55,061 nt of DNA from Thermoplasmata archaeon (lineage in GTDB: Archaea; Thermoplasmatota; DTKX01; JAHFTX01), in assembly GCA_023265395.1 (NCBI GenBank), contig JAHFTX010000017.1, forward strand, positions 1 to 55,061, given 5' to 3'. The position numbers and the translations under genes were made by a program. This document shows positions 22,565 through 30,715 of this stretch, in pieces (within the stretch, counting starts at the first letter, position 1; each line of letters opens with the position of its first letter). The notes beneath the pieces are model-generated. The model was not told the DNA's origin. It saw nothing but the letters and a program-made list of their open reading frames with translations, and ran no database searches.

Positions 22565-23125
22565 TCAGGACGCCCGGCGCTGCAGGAAGAAGAGGGGGAC
22601 CAGCGCGATCGAGCTGACCAGCCCGACGATCGCCTGGTTGGCCTGCTGCTGCAGGGCAGGGGTGTCATGGATGCGCAGGGTCACCTGCACCGTCGCTGGG
22701 ACGCCCTGGAGGTTGCTCACCAGCAGGTAGACCTTCTCTCCAGAAAGCGGTCGCGCCTCCCCGCTGGCGCCCGTGCCGCGGCTGACGTCGAGATTGATGA
22801 CGGTGGTGTTGACGTGACGGTGGAGGTTGACCATCAGCTCTGCCCCTGGTGGAGGGGCCGCTTGCCCTGGTGGGGGCAGTAGCTCGACATTGTAGCTGAC
22901 CCAGCGGTGAGGCTGATAGGTGACGACCACCTCGTACTGTGAGAGGTTCGACGGCACGCCTGCCAGCTGCAGTCGCTGCTTCTGGACATCGACGCCGCTG
23001 ACCGCATCGGGGCGGGTGAGGATGACCCCCAGCACGATGCCGACCGCCAGCACGCCGGCGACGACCCAGACGCCCTGTCGGCGCCGAGAGCGGCTCCCGC
23101 GTCGACGTCGCACCGGCTCGGTCAT
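22565..23125 (-). CDS. Small membrane protein coupled to PKD surface protein
   Basis: 186 residues. A very basic N-terminus (MTEPVRRRRGSRSRRRQG) precedes a transmembrane helix at about 18-36. Then comes a beta-rich outer domain (45-155, with VTYQPHRWVSYNVELLPPPG and KVYLLVSNLQGVPATVQVTLRI) and a second transmembrane helix at the C-terminus (165-182). The start codon overlaps the stop of the six-PKD protein by 4 nt (ATGA), so the two are translated together and probably meet at the membrane. No family recognised. Confidence 0.75.
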   Translation of the reverse strand: MTEPVRRRRGSRSRRRQGVWVVAGVLAVGIVLGVILTRPDAVSGVDVQKQRLQLAGVPSNLSQYEVVVTYQPHRWVSYNVELLPPPGQAAPPPGAELMVNLHRHVNTTVINLDVSRGTGASGEARPLSGEKVYLLVSNLQGVPATVQVTLRIHDTPALQQQANQAIVGLVSSIALVPLFFLQRRAS

Positions 23126-25371
23126 TCCTCCTCTCCCCCCTGCGTCGTCGCAGTCGGTGCCGTCGGTTCCTTGGGTCCCGTCTGGGGTCGTGGCGCCCCG
23201 GGTGGGCGCAGCCACTGGGCTGCAAGGACGACCAGCAGGACGACGGGGGCGAGCAAGGTGAGGCTGCCCCAGGGCAGGGGTGCGGCAGCCTGCGCAGGCG
23301 CGCGGGCAACGACCGTGACCTTGACGGTGGTGGTGTGGGACTGCCCCAGGTCGTCGGTGACGGTCGCGGCGGCGACGTGGACGCCCACGGTCAGGAAGGT
23401 CACGACGACGCGCGACCCTTCGAGATGGTCGGTGTCGTCGATCGTCCACAGCACCGACTCGATCGGTCGCTCTGCTCGGGGGTGGAACCCGGTGGCGGTG
23501 AGGGTCACGGCCAAGGGGGCGACCCCGACGGTGGCCGAAGCGCCCACGACGGAGATGAGCGGGTCGAGCGAGGTCCGCACGACGACCTTGCGCGCAAGCG
23601 TGGTGGTGACGTTGTGGTCGTCGGTCAGGGCGACGGTGGCATTGTAGGTGCCGACGCGCCCGTAGGTGTGGTTCCACCCCTGCCGCCAGGTGGCCGAGGG
23701 AAGGGGGCTCGAGGAGGAGCCATCGCCGGGATCGAAGCGGACCACCACTGAAGGGAGGTCCTCGTCGTCGATGGTCAGGGCGAAATCGACCGGCAACGGC
23801 ACGCCACCGCTGGCGGGGGTCAGGGTCAGCGTCCCGCTCGGGGGCCGGTCCGCCGGCAGGACGATGACCTGCCGGGTGGCGACCCCGACCTCGCCGTCGG
23901 TCATCGTCACTGCCAGGCGCACGACGCTGGTACCGGTGGCGACGAACAGGTGCACCGGCGTGGCGCTGGTCGAGGTGGCCCCGTCGCCGAAGTCCCAGTC
24001 GTAGCTGCGGACCTGCTGGCCGGCGTAGAACGGGAGCACCTGGGCGACGAGGGTGACCAGCAGCGGGACCTCACCGCTATGGGGCTGGGCGCTGATCTGC
24101 ACCGCCGGTTTGCGCGGGGGCGGCGGCGAGGTGGCGCTGATGGTGACGTTGCCCTGGGATCGGCGCCCCAGCGTGTCGGAGACCAGCAGGGTCACCAGAT
24201 AGGCCCCCGGCCGGTCGAAGGTGTGCACGGGCTCCGCAAGGCTCGACCCGTAGCCGTCGGCAAAGTCCCACTGCAGCGCGGCGACGGTGGCGTTGGTGCC
24301 TCCGTGGGTGTCCGACTGGAAGTGCACCTCCAGCGGCACCGTGCCGCCCAGGGGGGTCGCGCTCACCAGCGCCTGTGGCTGGTCGGTGCTCCCCTCGACG
24401 ACGACGGTGGCGTTGGTGGTCGCGGTGCCGCCCCGGTCGTCGACGACATCGAGGCGCAGCAGGTAGAGCCCCGCGCTGGTGTAGGTGTGGTCGATCCCCT
24501 CGCCGTTGATGACGCTCTGGGGTGTCCCCTCACCGAGGTCGAGGGTCGCGCTCTCGATCGAGCCGTCGCTATCGGTCGCAGCGACCTGGACGTGGACTGC
24601 CAAGGGGGCCTGGCCGCGAATCGGCTCGACGGTCAGCGTGGCGACCGGGTCGATGTTGGGAGGCTCGACGACGACGGTCAACAACGCGACCGCCGCCGCA
24701 CCTAAGGGATCGCGGGCAGTGACGCTCACCCCGTAGGTCCCCTCGATGGTGAAGGTGTGGCTGACGCTCTGCCCCGAGCCGGTGGCGTTGTCGCCAAAGG
24801 TCCAGGCGTAGCTGAGCGGGTCGTCATCGAGGTCCTCACCGTCTGCCAGGAACGCGATCAGCAGCGGCAACGGGCCCGAGGTCGGGTCGGCGGTGGCACT
24901 GACCGTCGGCGGGCGGTTGCCCGAGGGAGCACCGATGGTGACGTTGACATGGTCGCGCGGGGTGATCCCCTCGCTGCTGTCGTCCCGTGCGAGCACGGAC
25001 AGATAGTAGGTGCCGTTGGCGTAGCCCGTGAAGTTCCAGTGGATCCACCAGTAGTACAGGCCCGATCCCTTGTCGCTGAGATTGGCGTCGACGTCGGTCC
25101 CGTTGTCGAGCGAGAACTGCACCTCTGTGACGTTGTAGGGCCACGCGGCCAGCGCCGCGCCGCTGATGTTGACCTCGCCTTCGACCCCCTCGCCTTCCGA
25201 GGGGGAGGTGATGAACACCTGGAAGGTGATGTGGCGCCCCCGCGCCGGTGGGGCGCTTGCGCCGCTTGGCACGAGCGTCCCCGACATCAGCACTGCAACA
25301 ACGAGGGCAACAGCCACACGCGGATGCTGTGGCGCTGTCGCGCGGAGGGAAGACACCAACCTCCCCACCAC
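23122..25371 (-). CDS. Secreted surface protein with six PKD/Ig-like repeats and membrane anchor
   Basis: 749 residues. Signal peptide about 1-41 (VAVALVVAVLMSGTLVPSGASA). An N-terminal Ig-like module (50-150, TSPSEGEGVEGEVNISG) is followed by six PKD-like repeats at about 152-245, 246-330, 331-417, 418-505, 506-598 and 600-693. Each begins with P-x-x-G-x-x-P-L or similar, and most carry W-x-F-[GA]-D. A transmembrane helix at 702-722 and a short charged tail with Glu-Glu-Glu end the protein. Many N-x-[ST] sites suggest N-glycosylation. Cell-surface adhesion is inferred. The start is GTG; another GTG five codons later, with GGGGAGG before it, is an alternative. It forms a two-gene operon with the small membrane protein. 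Confidence 0.85.
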   Translation of the reverse strand: MVGRLVSSLRATAPQHPRVAVALVVAVLMSGTLVPSGASAPPARGRHITFQVFITSPSEGEGVEGEVNISGAALAAWPYNVTEVQFSLDNGTDVDANLSDKGSGLYYWWIHWNFTGYANGTYYLSVLARDDSSEGITPRDHVNVTIGAPSGNRPPTVSATADPTSGPLPLLIAFLADGEDLDDDPLSYAWTFGDNATGSGQSVSHTFTIEGTYGVSVTARDPLGAAAVALLTVVVEPPNIDPVATLTVEPIRGQAPLAVHVQVAATDSDGSIESATLDLGEGTPQSVINGEGIDHTYTSAGLYLLRLDVVDDRGGTATTNATVVVEGSTDQPQALVSATPLGGTVPLEVHFQSDTHGGTNATVAALQWDFADGYGSSLAEPVHTFDRPGAYLVTLLVSDTLGRRSQGNVTISATSPPPPRKPAVQISAQPHSGEVPLLVTLVAQVLPFYAGQQVRSYDWDFGDGATSTSATPVHLFVATGTSVVRLAVTMTDGEVGVATRQVIVLPADRPPSGTLTLTPASGGVPLPVDFALTIDDEDLPSVVVRFDPGDGSSSSPLPSATWRQGWNHTYGRVGTYNATVALTDDHNVTTTLARKVVVRTSLDPLISVVGASATVGVAPLAVTLTATGFHPRAERPIESVLWTIDDTDHLEGSRVVVTFLTVGVHVAAATVTDDLGQSHTTTVKVTVVARAPAQAAAPLPWGSLTLLAPVVLLVVLAAQWLRPPGAPRPQTGPKEPTAPTATTQGGEEE

Positions 25372-25699
25372 CGCTGCGATTGGAAAAGCCTTGTGGGCCC
25401 CCCCTCAAGGAAAAGCGGGGGTGGCTCGTCTCCCCTCGCAACGATGCCTTCGATTGCCACGTCCCCCTCGGCTACTCCCGTGGAGCCTTCTCGGGTCTCC
25501 TTTCCTCCGTTGCTGTCCCACTGGCGGCGATAAGCGGGCGATCCCACGTAGGGGTCAAATCGTCTCGTGTGGACCACGAACGTCGAGTCTGGGGTTGACC
25601 ACACGCTTGCGTCTGTCATCACGTCACTCGACGCGCGTGGTCCATGCCTGCGAATCCTTCCATGTGCCTGCAAGATTTGGCACATCCTCCACGACAACC
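25372..25699. other. Gene-free gap before the second toxin-antitoxin locus
   Basis: About 330 nt with no convincing gene. G+C drops toward the right side. It holds the divergent upstream regions of the PKD operon and of the toxin-antitoxin pair. Nothing else stands out. Confidence 0.5.
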
Positions 25700-25720
25700 A
25701 TAGTACGGCATAAGTACTAT
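25700..25720. promoter_or_regulatory. Palindromic operator/promoter of the toxin-antitoxin pair
   Basis: ATAGTAC (25700-25706) and GTACTAT (25714-25720) form a perfect inverted repeat with a 7-nt spacer. A CCATAG word also occurs twice (25698-25703 and 25726-25731). The TACTATAG segment is TATA-like and about 32 nt ahead of the antitoxin ATG, so a bound antitoxin would block the promoter. Autoregulation is inferred from known toxin-antitoxin systems. Confidence 0.6.
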
Positions 25721-25750
25721 AGCGGCCATAGCGTTCATCGAGGTATTTCG

Positions 25751-25939
25751 ATGGGCGTCACGACGATCCAGCTGGACACGAAGTTGAGGGATCGTCTCAA
25801 GGGGCTCGGCCGGAAGGGCGAGACCTACGGCGAAATCATCGAGCGACTGATCGAGCAAGCCCAATACGTGTCCTTCATGCAGGAGCAGTACTCCATCCTT
25901 GGGAAAGAGAAGAACTGGGTTCCTCTGGTTGAAATCTGA
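25751..25939 (+). CDS. Small antitoxin (DUF7557/RHH-like) of a RelE-type pair
   Basis: 62 residues. The opening VTTIQLDTKLRDRLKGLGRKGETYGEIIERLIEQ is the usual N-terminus of short archaeal antitoxins of the DUF7557/ribbon-helix-helix kind. The strand TTIQL would lie in the DNA groove and the rest dimerises. The C-terminal segment (FMQEQYSILGKEKNWVPLVEI) would bind the toxin. The stop codon overlaps the toxin start by one base (TGATG), ensuring coupled translation. G+C is below that of neighbouring genes, consistent with horizontal gain. Confidence 0.82.
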   Translation: MGVTTIQLDTKLRDRLKGLGRKGETYGEIIERLIEQAQYVSFMQEQYSILGKEKNWVPLVEI

Positions 25940-26202
25940 TGGTACCCCGGATTCTCCTCTCGACACCAGCTCAGAAGCAGTTCCAAGCCCTTGACGCTCG
26001 GACTCGCGACCGCGTTCGAAAGGCGCTTACCCGGTTTGCGGGTACGGGACGGGGTGACGTCAAGCGTCTCCAGGGAGTCTCAGGAGGCGAGCACCTCTTC
26101 CGTCTCAGAATCGGGGATCTTCGGATCATCTATCGCGAAACGGAAAAGGATCTGCAGGTGATTCAGATACTGAATCGTAGCCAGGCCTACTCATGGTTGT
26201 GA
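25939..26202 (+). CDS. RelE/ParE-family toxin
   Basis: 87 residues. The strand order and words ILLSTPAQKQFQALDARTRDRVRKAL, DVKRLQGVSGGEHLFRLRIGDLRIIYRE and LQVIQILNRSQAYSW are those of RelE/ParE proteins; R-[IVL]-G-[DN]-[LY]-R-[IV]-[IV]-Y is the family hallmark. RelE members cleave mRNA in the ribosome, ParE members poison gyrase. The C-terminal Arg and Tyr (NRSQAY) favour an mRNase, but this is not decisive. It starts at the last base of the antitoxin gene. G+C is visibly lower than in surrounding genes. Confidence 0.88.
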   Translation: MVPRILLSTPAQKQFQALDARTRDRVRKALTRFAGTGRGDVKRLQGVSGGEHLFRLRIGDLRIIYRETEKDLQVIQILNRSQAYSWL

Positions 26203-26247
26203 CACGTACACGATCCGGCAGTGAGTGAAATAGCATGCGACGAGAAG

Positions 26248-26321
26248 CGGGCCTGAAGGGATTCGAACCCTTGGCGGGTCGGTTAAGAGCCGACTACTCT
26301 ACCTAGCTGAGCTACAGGCCC
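26248..26321 (-). tRNA. tRNA-Lys (anticodon CUU)
   Basis: 74 nt and folds as a full cloverleaf: acceptor GGGCCTG/CAGGCCC, D-stem GCTC/GAGT, anticodon stem GTCGG/CCGAC around loop CTCTTAA (anticodon CTT), a 5-nt variable loop, and T-stem AAGGG/CCCTT around TTCGAAT. The discriminator base is G. The 3' CCA is not encoded and no intron is present. A TATA-like box lies about 34 nt upstream. The gene is divergent from glyA. Confidence 0.96.
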
Positions 26322-26349
26322 GCGATGACGGCCGCGCGATGGAGCGCCA

Positions 26350-26359
26350 TTACTTAAAC
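26350..26359 (-). promoter_or_regulatory. TATA box of tRNA-Lys
   Basis: The minus-strand reading is GTTTAAGTAA, centred about 34 nt from the tRNA 5' end, the usual distance for archaeal tRNA promoters. Confidence 0.6.
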
Positions 26360-26426
26360 GCTTTTGGCGATGGCGAGAACCGCTGGTCTCCTCGCGGCGC
26401 CTTCGCTGATGAATCGTCAAAGATAG

Positions 26427-26435
26427 CCTTTTACC
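26427..26435 (+). promoter_or_regulatory. TATA-like box of glyA
   Basis: CCTTTTACC is centred about 32 nt before the glyA ATG. It is the most AT-rich element at the right distance, so transcription would begin within a few bases of the start codon. Confidence 0.4.
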
Positions 26436-26462
26436 GCCTCAGCCGCTCCCCGCAGCAGCGAC

Positions 26463-27773
26463 ATGGAATCTCCTCGCACCGACCAATGGCGCACGACGGC
26501 CGCGTGGGTGCGCAGCCGCGTCCAGGCCCACCACGAGTGGTTCGCCCAGTCGTTGCCGATGATCGCCTCGGAGAACCTGATCTCGCCGCTGTCGCGCGAG
26601 TTGCTCGCCTCCGACTTCCACGACCGTTACGCCGAGGGGCATCCGGGCAAGCGCTACTACCAGGGATGCCGCTACATCGATGAGGTCGAGCTGCGCTGCG
26701 AGGAGCTCGCCCGCACCCTCTTTCGGGCCGACTATGCCGACGTCCGACCCATCAGCGGGACGACGGCCAACCTCGGCGTGCTCTTCGCCCTGACAAAGCC
26801 GGGCGACACGATCTCCGTCGTCAACGTCGCGCACGGTGCGCACATCTCCAGTGCAGACTTCGGCGCCGTGGGCGTCCGCGGCTTGCACCGAGTCGAGTAC
26901 CCCTTCGACCTGCAGAAGATGATAGTCGACGTCGACGGCGCGCGCAAGGTCATCCGCGACGCCAAGCCCAAGGTCGCCTGGTTTGGCCAGTCGGTGTTCC
27001 TCTTCCCCACCCCCATCGACCAGCTGCAGGATGCCTTCGAGGAGGTCGGGTGCGCCGTCGTCTACGACGCCGCCCATGTGCTCGGGCTCATCGCCGGCGG
27101 GCAGTTCCAGGACCCCTTGCGCCAAGGCGCCCATGTCGTCAACGGCTCGACCCACAAGACCCTCCCCGGTCCTCAGCACGGCCTGGTGGTCGCCAAGCCC
27201 CGCGACGACAAGATGCGCCGCAAGCTCGACTTCGGGATGTTCCCGGGGGTGCTCTCCAACCATCACCTCCACAGCATGGCGGCCCTGGCGGTCAGCCTCG
27301 CCGAGTTCCTCGAGTTCGGCGAGGCCTACGCGCAGATGGTGGTGCGCAACGCCCAGGTGCTCGGAAGCGCCCTGCACAGCCGCGGGGTCAAGGTGCTCTG
27401 TGCCGAGCACGGCTTCACAAAGAGCCACACGCTGGCACTGGACGTCGCCGCCAATGGCGGCGGGGCCGACCGCGTCGAGGCGCTCGAGCAGGCCAACATC
27501 ATCGCCAACAAGAACCTCCTCCCCTGGGATGACCCAAAGAAGGCGATGCACCCCTCGGGGATCCGTCTTGGCTCCCAGGAACTGACCCGCTTGGGGATGG
27601 GTCCAGCCCAGATGGAGGAGGTCGCACAGCTGATCGCCCGCGTCATCGTCGACCACGAGGACCCCGCGGTCGTCCGCACGGACGTCGCGACCCTGCGAAG
27701 GGATTTCCAGAGCATCCACTACTGTTTCACCCCCGATGTTGCGGCGTATCGCTATCACAAGTTAGTGCCCTAG
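26463..27773 (+). CDS. glyA: Serine hydroxymethyltransferase
   Basis: 436 residues, archaeal-type length. It interconverts serine and glycine with a tetrahydropterin one-carbon carrier and needs PLP, which pdxST in this window would supply. Motifs: SENLISPLSRELLASDFHDRYAEGHPGKRYYQGCRYID (substrate and cofactor contacts), ISGTTANLGVLFAL, VYDAAHVLGLIAGGQF (Asp/His contacts to PLP) and NGSTHKTLPGPQHG with Lys232 as the PLP lysine. All are intact. The ATG sits about 30 nt after a TATA-like run. A hairpin at 27798-27819 may end the message. Confidence 0.95.
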   Translation: MESPRTDQWRTTAAWVRSRVQAHHEWFAQSLPMIASENLISPLSRELLASDFHDRYAEGHPGKRYYQGCRYIDEVELRCEELARTLFRADYADVRPISGTTANLGVLFALTKPGDTISVVNVAHGAHISSADFGAVGVRGLHRVEYPFDLQKMIVDVDGARKVIRDAKPKVAWFGQSVFLFPTPIDQLQDAFEEVGCAVVYDAAHVLGLIAGGQFQDPLRQGAHVVNGSTHKTLPGPQHGLVVAKPRDDKMRRKLDFGMFPGVLSNHHLHSMAALAVSLAEFLEFGEAYAQMVVRNAQVLGSALHSRGVKVLCAEHGFTKSHTLALDVAANGGGADRVEALEQANIIANKNLLPWDDPKKAMHPSGIRLGSQELTRLGMGPAQMEEVAQLIARVIVDHEDPAVVRTDVATLRRDFQSIHYCFTPDVAAYRYHKLVP

Positions 27774-27797
27774 TTCGGCCTCTGCGGCCTGTTGGTC

Positions 27798-27819
27798 GGC
27801 CTTCGCTCCCACGAAGGCC
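27798..27819 (+). terminator. Hairpin after glyA
   Basis: GGCCTTCG (27798-27805) and CGAAGGCC (27812-27819) form a perfect 8-bp stem with a 6-nt loop, 24 nt past the glyA stop. No T run follows. It also sits just ahead of a TATA-like CTCTTATGG for the next gene, so it could be a regulatory site instead. Confidence 0.45.
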
Positions 27820-27872
27820 ACAAAGCTCTTATGGGTCGGGCGGATTGGGAGGCCTACATTGGTCATTCGTAG

Positions 27873-29165
27873 GTGCTTCGGGGCGACGGATTGAACGACG
27901 GGTTGGAGAAAGAACTAGAGGCCGAGGGTGGACCGGACGGAACAAACGCCGGCTCCTCATTGACATCTAGTCCCGACCCTGCCCCTTCGTCCTCCCCCGA
28001 GATCGAGTCTCCTTCTCACGCGGTCCCTGGGTCGGACCTGGGCACCGACGAGGTCGCTGCGTCGCTGGTTGAAGCCGACGACGACACCCCCGGTGCCGGC
28101 ACATCTGCTCCGAGCAGCGATGGGACGTCCGGGGCAAGCGAGGGCGCTCCTGATACCGACACAGATTCTCCCCTCAGCGAGGGGACGTCTCCAACGGGCG
28201 AGGGCAGTCCGGTGGACGAGCCCGCAACCGCAGGACGCGAGCTCACCCCCGAGGAGCAGGAGGAGAACGAGCCCATCCTCACCGAGGAGGAGCTGGTCAA
28301 GGTCGAGGGGCAGATCGATGAGTGGGAGCGTCAGCGCGACACCCTCAACTTCAGCGCCGAGGACCATCGTGCAGCGCGTGATCAGCTCAACGACCGCACC
28401 AAGGCGCTGATCAAGGAGCGCGAGAAGTGGTCCAACGAGATCCGCGCCAACGTCAAGATCGCCACCGACGCCAAGGAGGAGCGTAACCGCCTCAACGTCC
28501 AGGTCAAGGAGGCCAAGGTCGAGCGGGAGGCCCTCAACAACAGCGCCAACGCGCTGATGGAGAAGGTCCAAGCCCTGCGCCAGGAGCGCACCCCCACCGA
28601 AGGCCCCTCACCGCACGTGCTCAAGCGTGACCTGCGCGAGCTCGAGCGCAAGATGGAGACCTCGGTGCTCTCGGCCGCCGACGAGCGCAAGATCGTCGAC
28701 CAGATCAAGAAGCTGGCCCAGCACATCCGCACCCGCGAGAACGCCCTCGAGAGCGACGACAAGGTCCACGCCGCGCTGACCGAGGCACGGGCCGCCGCCG
28801 AGAAAGCCGAGGAATCCCACCGTTCCGTCAGCGAGCTGGCCGCCAACGCCCAGCGCAACCACGACCTGATGGTCAAGCACTACGGGCTGAGCGACCTGCT
28901 CCGCAAGGACCTCGAGCGGGTGCAACGGGAGCTCTCCGAGAACAAGTCCAAGGCCGATGAGGAGCACAAGGCCCACATCGACCTGATCCACCAGGTCCAC
29001 GACCTCGACAAGATCAGCCAGGCGGCGCGCCGGCGCGCGCGGCGCACCACCCGGGCCAAGCGCGAGGAGCGCGCCAAGACCAAGGCCTCGGACCTGATCT
29101 CCAAGTTCAAGAAGGGCGGCAAGCTCTCCACGGAGGACCTGATGGCCCTCCAGAACAAGGGGTAG
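27873..29165 (+). CDS. Archaeal coiled-coil protein (COG1340-like)
   Basis: 430 residues. Residues 1-125 are acidic, low-complexity (Ser, Asp, Glu, Pro, Gly) and probably disordered. From about 140 to 395 the protein is one long coiled coil with strong heptads and charged residues (QIDEWERQRDTLN, ERNRLNVQVKEAKVEREAL, LKRDLRELERKMET, ERKIVDQIKKL). The C-terminal box SKFKKGGKLSTEDLMALQNKG is characteristic of this archaeal family. Function is not established; such proteins have been compared with SMC-like or scaffold proteins. The GTG at 27873 is the annotated start; a TTG six codons on is possible. Cytoplasmic. Confidence 0.82.
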   Translation: MLRGDGLNDGLEKELEAEGGPDGTNAGSSLTSSPDPAPSSSPEIESPSHAVPGSDLGTDEVAASLVEADDDTPGAGTSAPSSDGTSGASEGAPDTDTDSPLSEGTSPTGEGSPVDEPATAGRELTPEEQEENEPILTEEELVKVEGQIDEWERQRDTLNFSAEDHRAARDQLNDRTKALIKEREKWSNEIRANVKIATDAKEERNRLNVQVKEAKVEREALNNSANALMEKVQALRQERTPTEGPSPHVLKRDLRELERKMETSVLSAADERKIVDQIKKLAQHIRTRENALESDDKVHAALTEARAAAEKAEESHRSVSELAANAQRNHDLMVKHYGLSDLLRKDLERVQRELSENKSKADEEHKAHIDLIHQVHDLDKISQAARRRARRTTRAKREERAKTKASDLISKFKKGGKLSTEDLMALQNKG

Positions 29166-29185
29166 TCGAGCCGCACCGTCTGCGC

Positions 29186-30580
29186 TCAGCCCACCAGGGC
29201 CGCGCCGCAGAAGGGACAGGTCGACCAGCCGGCCCGCGCCGGCCGCTCGCAGGAGTCGCACACCGTCGGCGAGCCATCGCCCTTGGCCGCGTCGGACTCG
29301 GCATCCTTGCTGCCCCCTGCGCCTTCCTCGCCATGGGGCATGAGGTCTTCGAGCAGCGGCGGGAGGTTGTCCTTGAGGGAGAGGGCGCGCTGCAGCAGCC
29401 GCGCGGCGCGCTCGACGGCGCCAGCCGCCAGCAGCTCCCGCGCCTGGGTGGCCATGAGCTCCAGCAGGGTCGTATCCTTCGAGTCGAGCTCCTTGCACAG
29501 CGTCTCGATGGTGTGCAGGGCGGTCTGAGCCTGGTCGCGGTAGGTGCTCTCGCGCACTCCCTGGAGCTGCGCGCGCAACGACGCCATCCGGACCCCCAGC
29601 TCCTCGCGATCCCCTGCGGTCGATGCCGACCGTGCCTTCTCGAGCAGCTCCTCGAGGGGCTTGACCGACGCGCCCCCTTCCTTGAGGGCAGCGACCTCGA
29701 CGGCAAGGCGGTCGAACTGCTCGAGCACCACCTCCTTGAGCTCGAAGAGGTACCCGCGGTTGTCGCGCGTGCCGATCGCGATGAGGTCCGCCAGGGCCGA
29801 GACGGCCAAGGACCACACCTCTGAGCCGATGCGGGTGACCCAGCGCAGGGTGCCATCGCGGGTGAAGAGGTAGAGGTAGTCCTCGTGGGAGGCGACCAGC
29901 AGGTACTCGCCGCCGGCGGAGAGGCCCAGGCCGCGGATCGAGGTCCCGGTCTTGTAGCGCCAGTGGATCGTGCCGCTGGCGCCATCGACGACCGTGACCA
30001 CCGTGTCGGTCGAGCCGAGTGCGACCATCGAGCCATCGGCGCTCACGGCCACGCGGGTGACCCCGCCGCCACAGGTGTGCTCCCACCGCGGGGCGCCGTC
30101 GGCTCCCAGCGCGACGGCCTTGCCCTCCTGCAGGCCCACGACGATCAGGCCCCCCGAGGCTGAGGCCGCCAGTGACAAGGGGGCAGTGCCCACCTTCTGC
30201 CGCCAGCGGCTGGCGCCATCGGGACCGATCAGGTGGGTCGGTCCCTGCCATTCGGCGACGACGACCCCGGCGTCGGTCTGTGCCAGGTCGCGGACGAAGT
30301 TGTCGAAGGTCGCCGACCAGCGCACCTTGCCGTCGATGTCGAAGAGGCGTACCGACTTGTCGTAGGAACCGACCACGAGCTCGCTCCCATCCTGCGAGAG
30401 CGCCACATGCACGGCACCGGCGCCCTCGTGGCCCAGCAGCGGGCCGCCCTGGCGGTCGAAGCAGTAGGCGCGCTTCTCCCAGCTGCCAAAGGCGACCTTG
30501 CCACCGTCGGCGGAGATGGCAGAGCTCCAGAGGAGGTCCTCGGCCTCTTGTCGCCAGACCTCGGCAAGCCGTTGCGCCAC
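29186..30580 (-). CDS. Cytoplasmic beta-propeller (WD40/PQQ-like) protein with helical region and zinc ribbon
   Basis: 464 residues. About seven repeats of the form W-x-x-x-[VIL]-x-x-x-[VIL]-x-x-[LV]-x-[VI]-S-x-D-G, with SADGGKVAFGSWEKRAYCFD, SQDGSELVVGSYDKSVRLFD and SADGSMVALGSTDTVVTVVD as examples, fill residues 10-255 and form a propeller. A helical, Glu/Arg/Leu-rich region (260-400) follows. The end is a zinc ribbon, CDSCERPARAGWSTCPFCG. There is no signal peptide, so it is probably cytoplasmic. The GTG at 30580 is chosen: it has GGAGGG 6 nt upstream and lies 46 nt from the TATA box. A TTG ten codons earlier is too close to that box. A scaffold or sensor is likely; no partner is known. 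Confidence 0.75.
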   Translation of the reverse strand: MAQRLAEVWRQEAEDLLWSSAISADGGKVAFGSWEKRAYCFDRQGGPLLGHEGAGAVHVALSQDGSELVVGSYDKSVRLFDIDGKVRWSATFDNFVRDLAQTDAGVVVAEWQGPTHLIGPDGASRWRQKVGTAPLSLAASASGGLIVVGLQEGKAVALGADGAPRWEHTCGGGVTRVAVSADGSMVALGSTDTVVTVVDGASGTIHWRYKTGTSIRGLGLSAGGEYLLVASHEDYLYLFTRDGTLRWVTRIGSEVWSLAVSALADLIAIGTRDNRGYLFELKEVVLEQFDRLAVEVAALKEGGASVKPLEELLEKARSASTAGDREELGVRMASLRAQLQGVRESTYRDQAQTALHTIETLCKELDSKDTTLLELMATQARELLAAGAVERAARLLQRALSLKDNLPPLLEDLMPHGEEGAGGSKDAESDAAKGDGSPTVCDSCERPARAGWSTCPFCGAALVG

Positions 30581-30620
30581 GGGTCCCTCCGGCCCCCCAG
30601 GCGTGCCCAACCGTGTGGCT

Positions 30621-30630
30621 GGTTAAATAC
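30621..30630. promoter_or_regulatory. TATA element between propeller gene and pyrD
   Basis: GGTTAAATAC on the plus strand and GTATTTAACC on the minus strand. The minus reading fits the propeller gene, with a leader of about 20 nt carrying a GGAGG site. The plus reading could drive pyrD with a leader of about 60 nt. Confidence 0.5.
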
Positions 30631-30715
30631 GTTCGGCGGTCGCGTCAGCGGCGGCAGCCCGGCGAAAACCCTTTGGGACGAACCACCATCGCCGCCCTCG
30701 CCACGGTGGCGCTGC

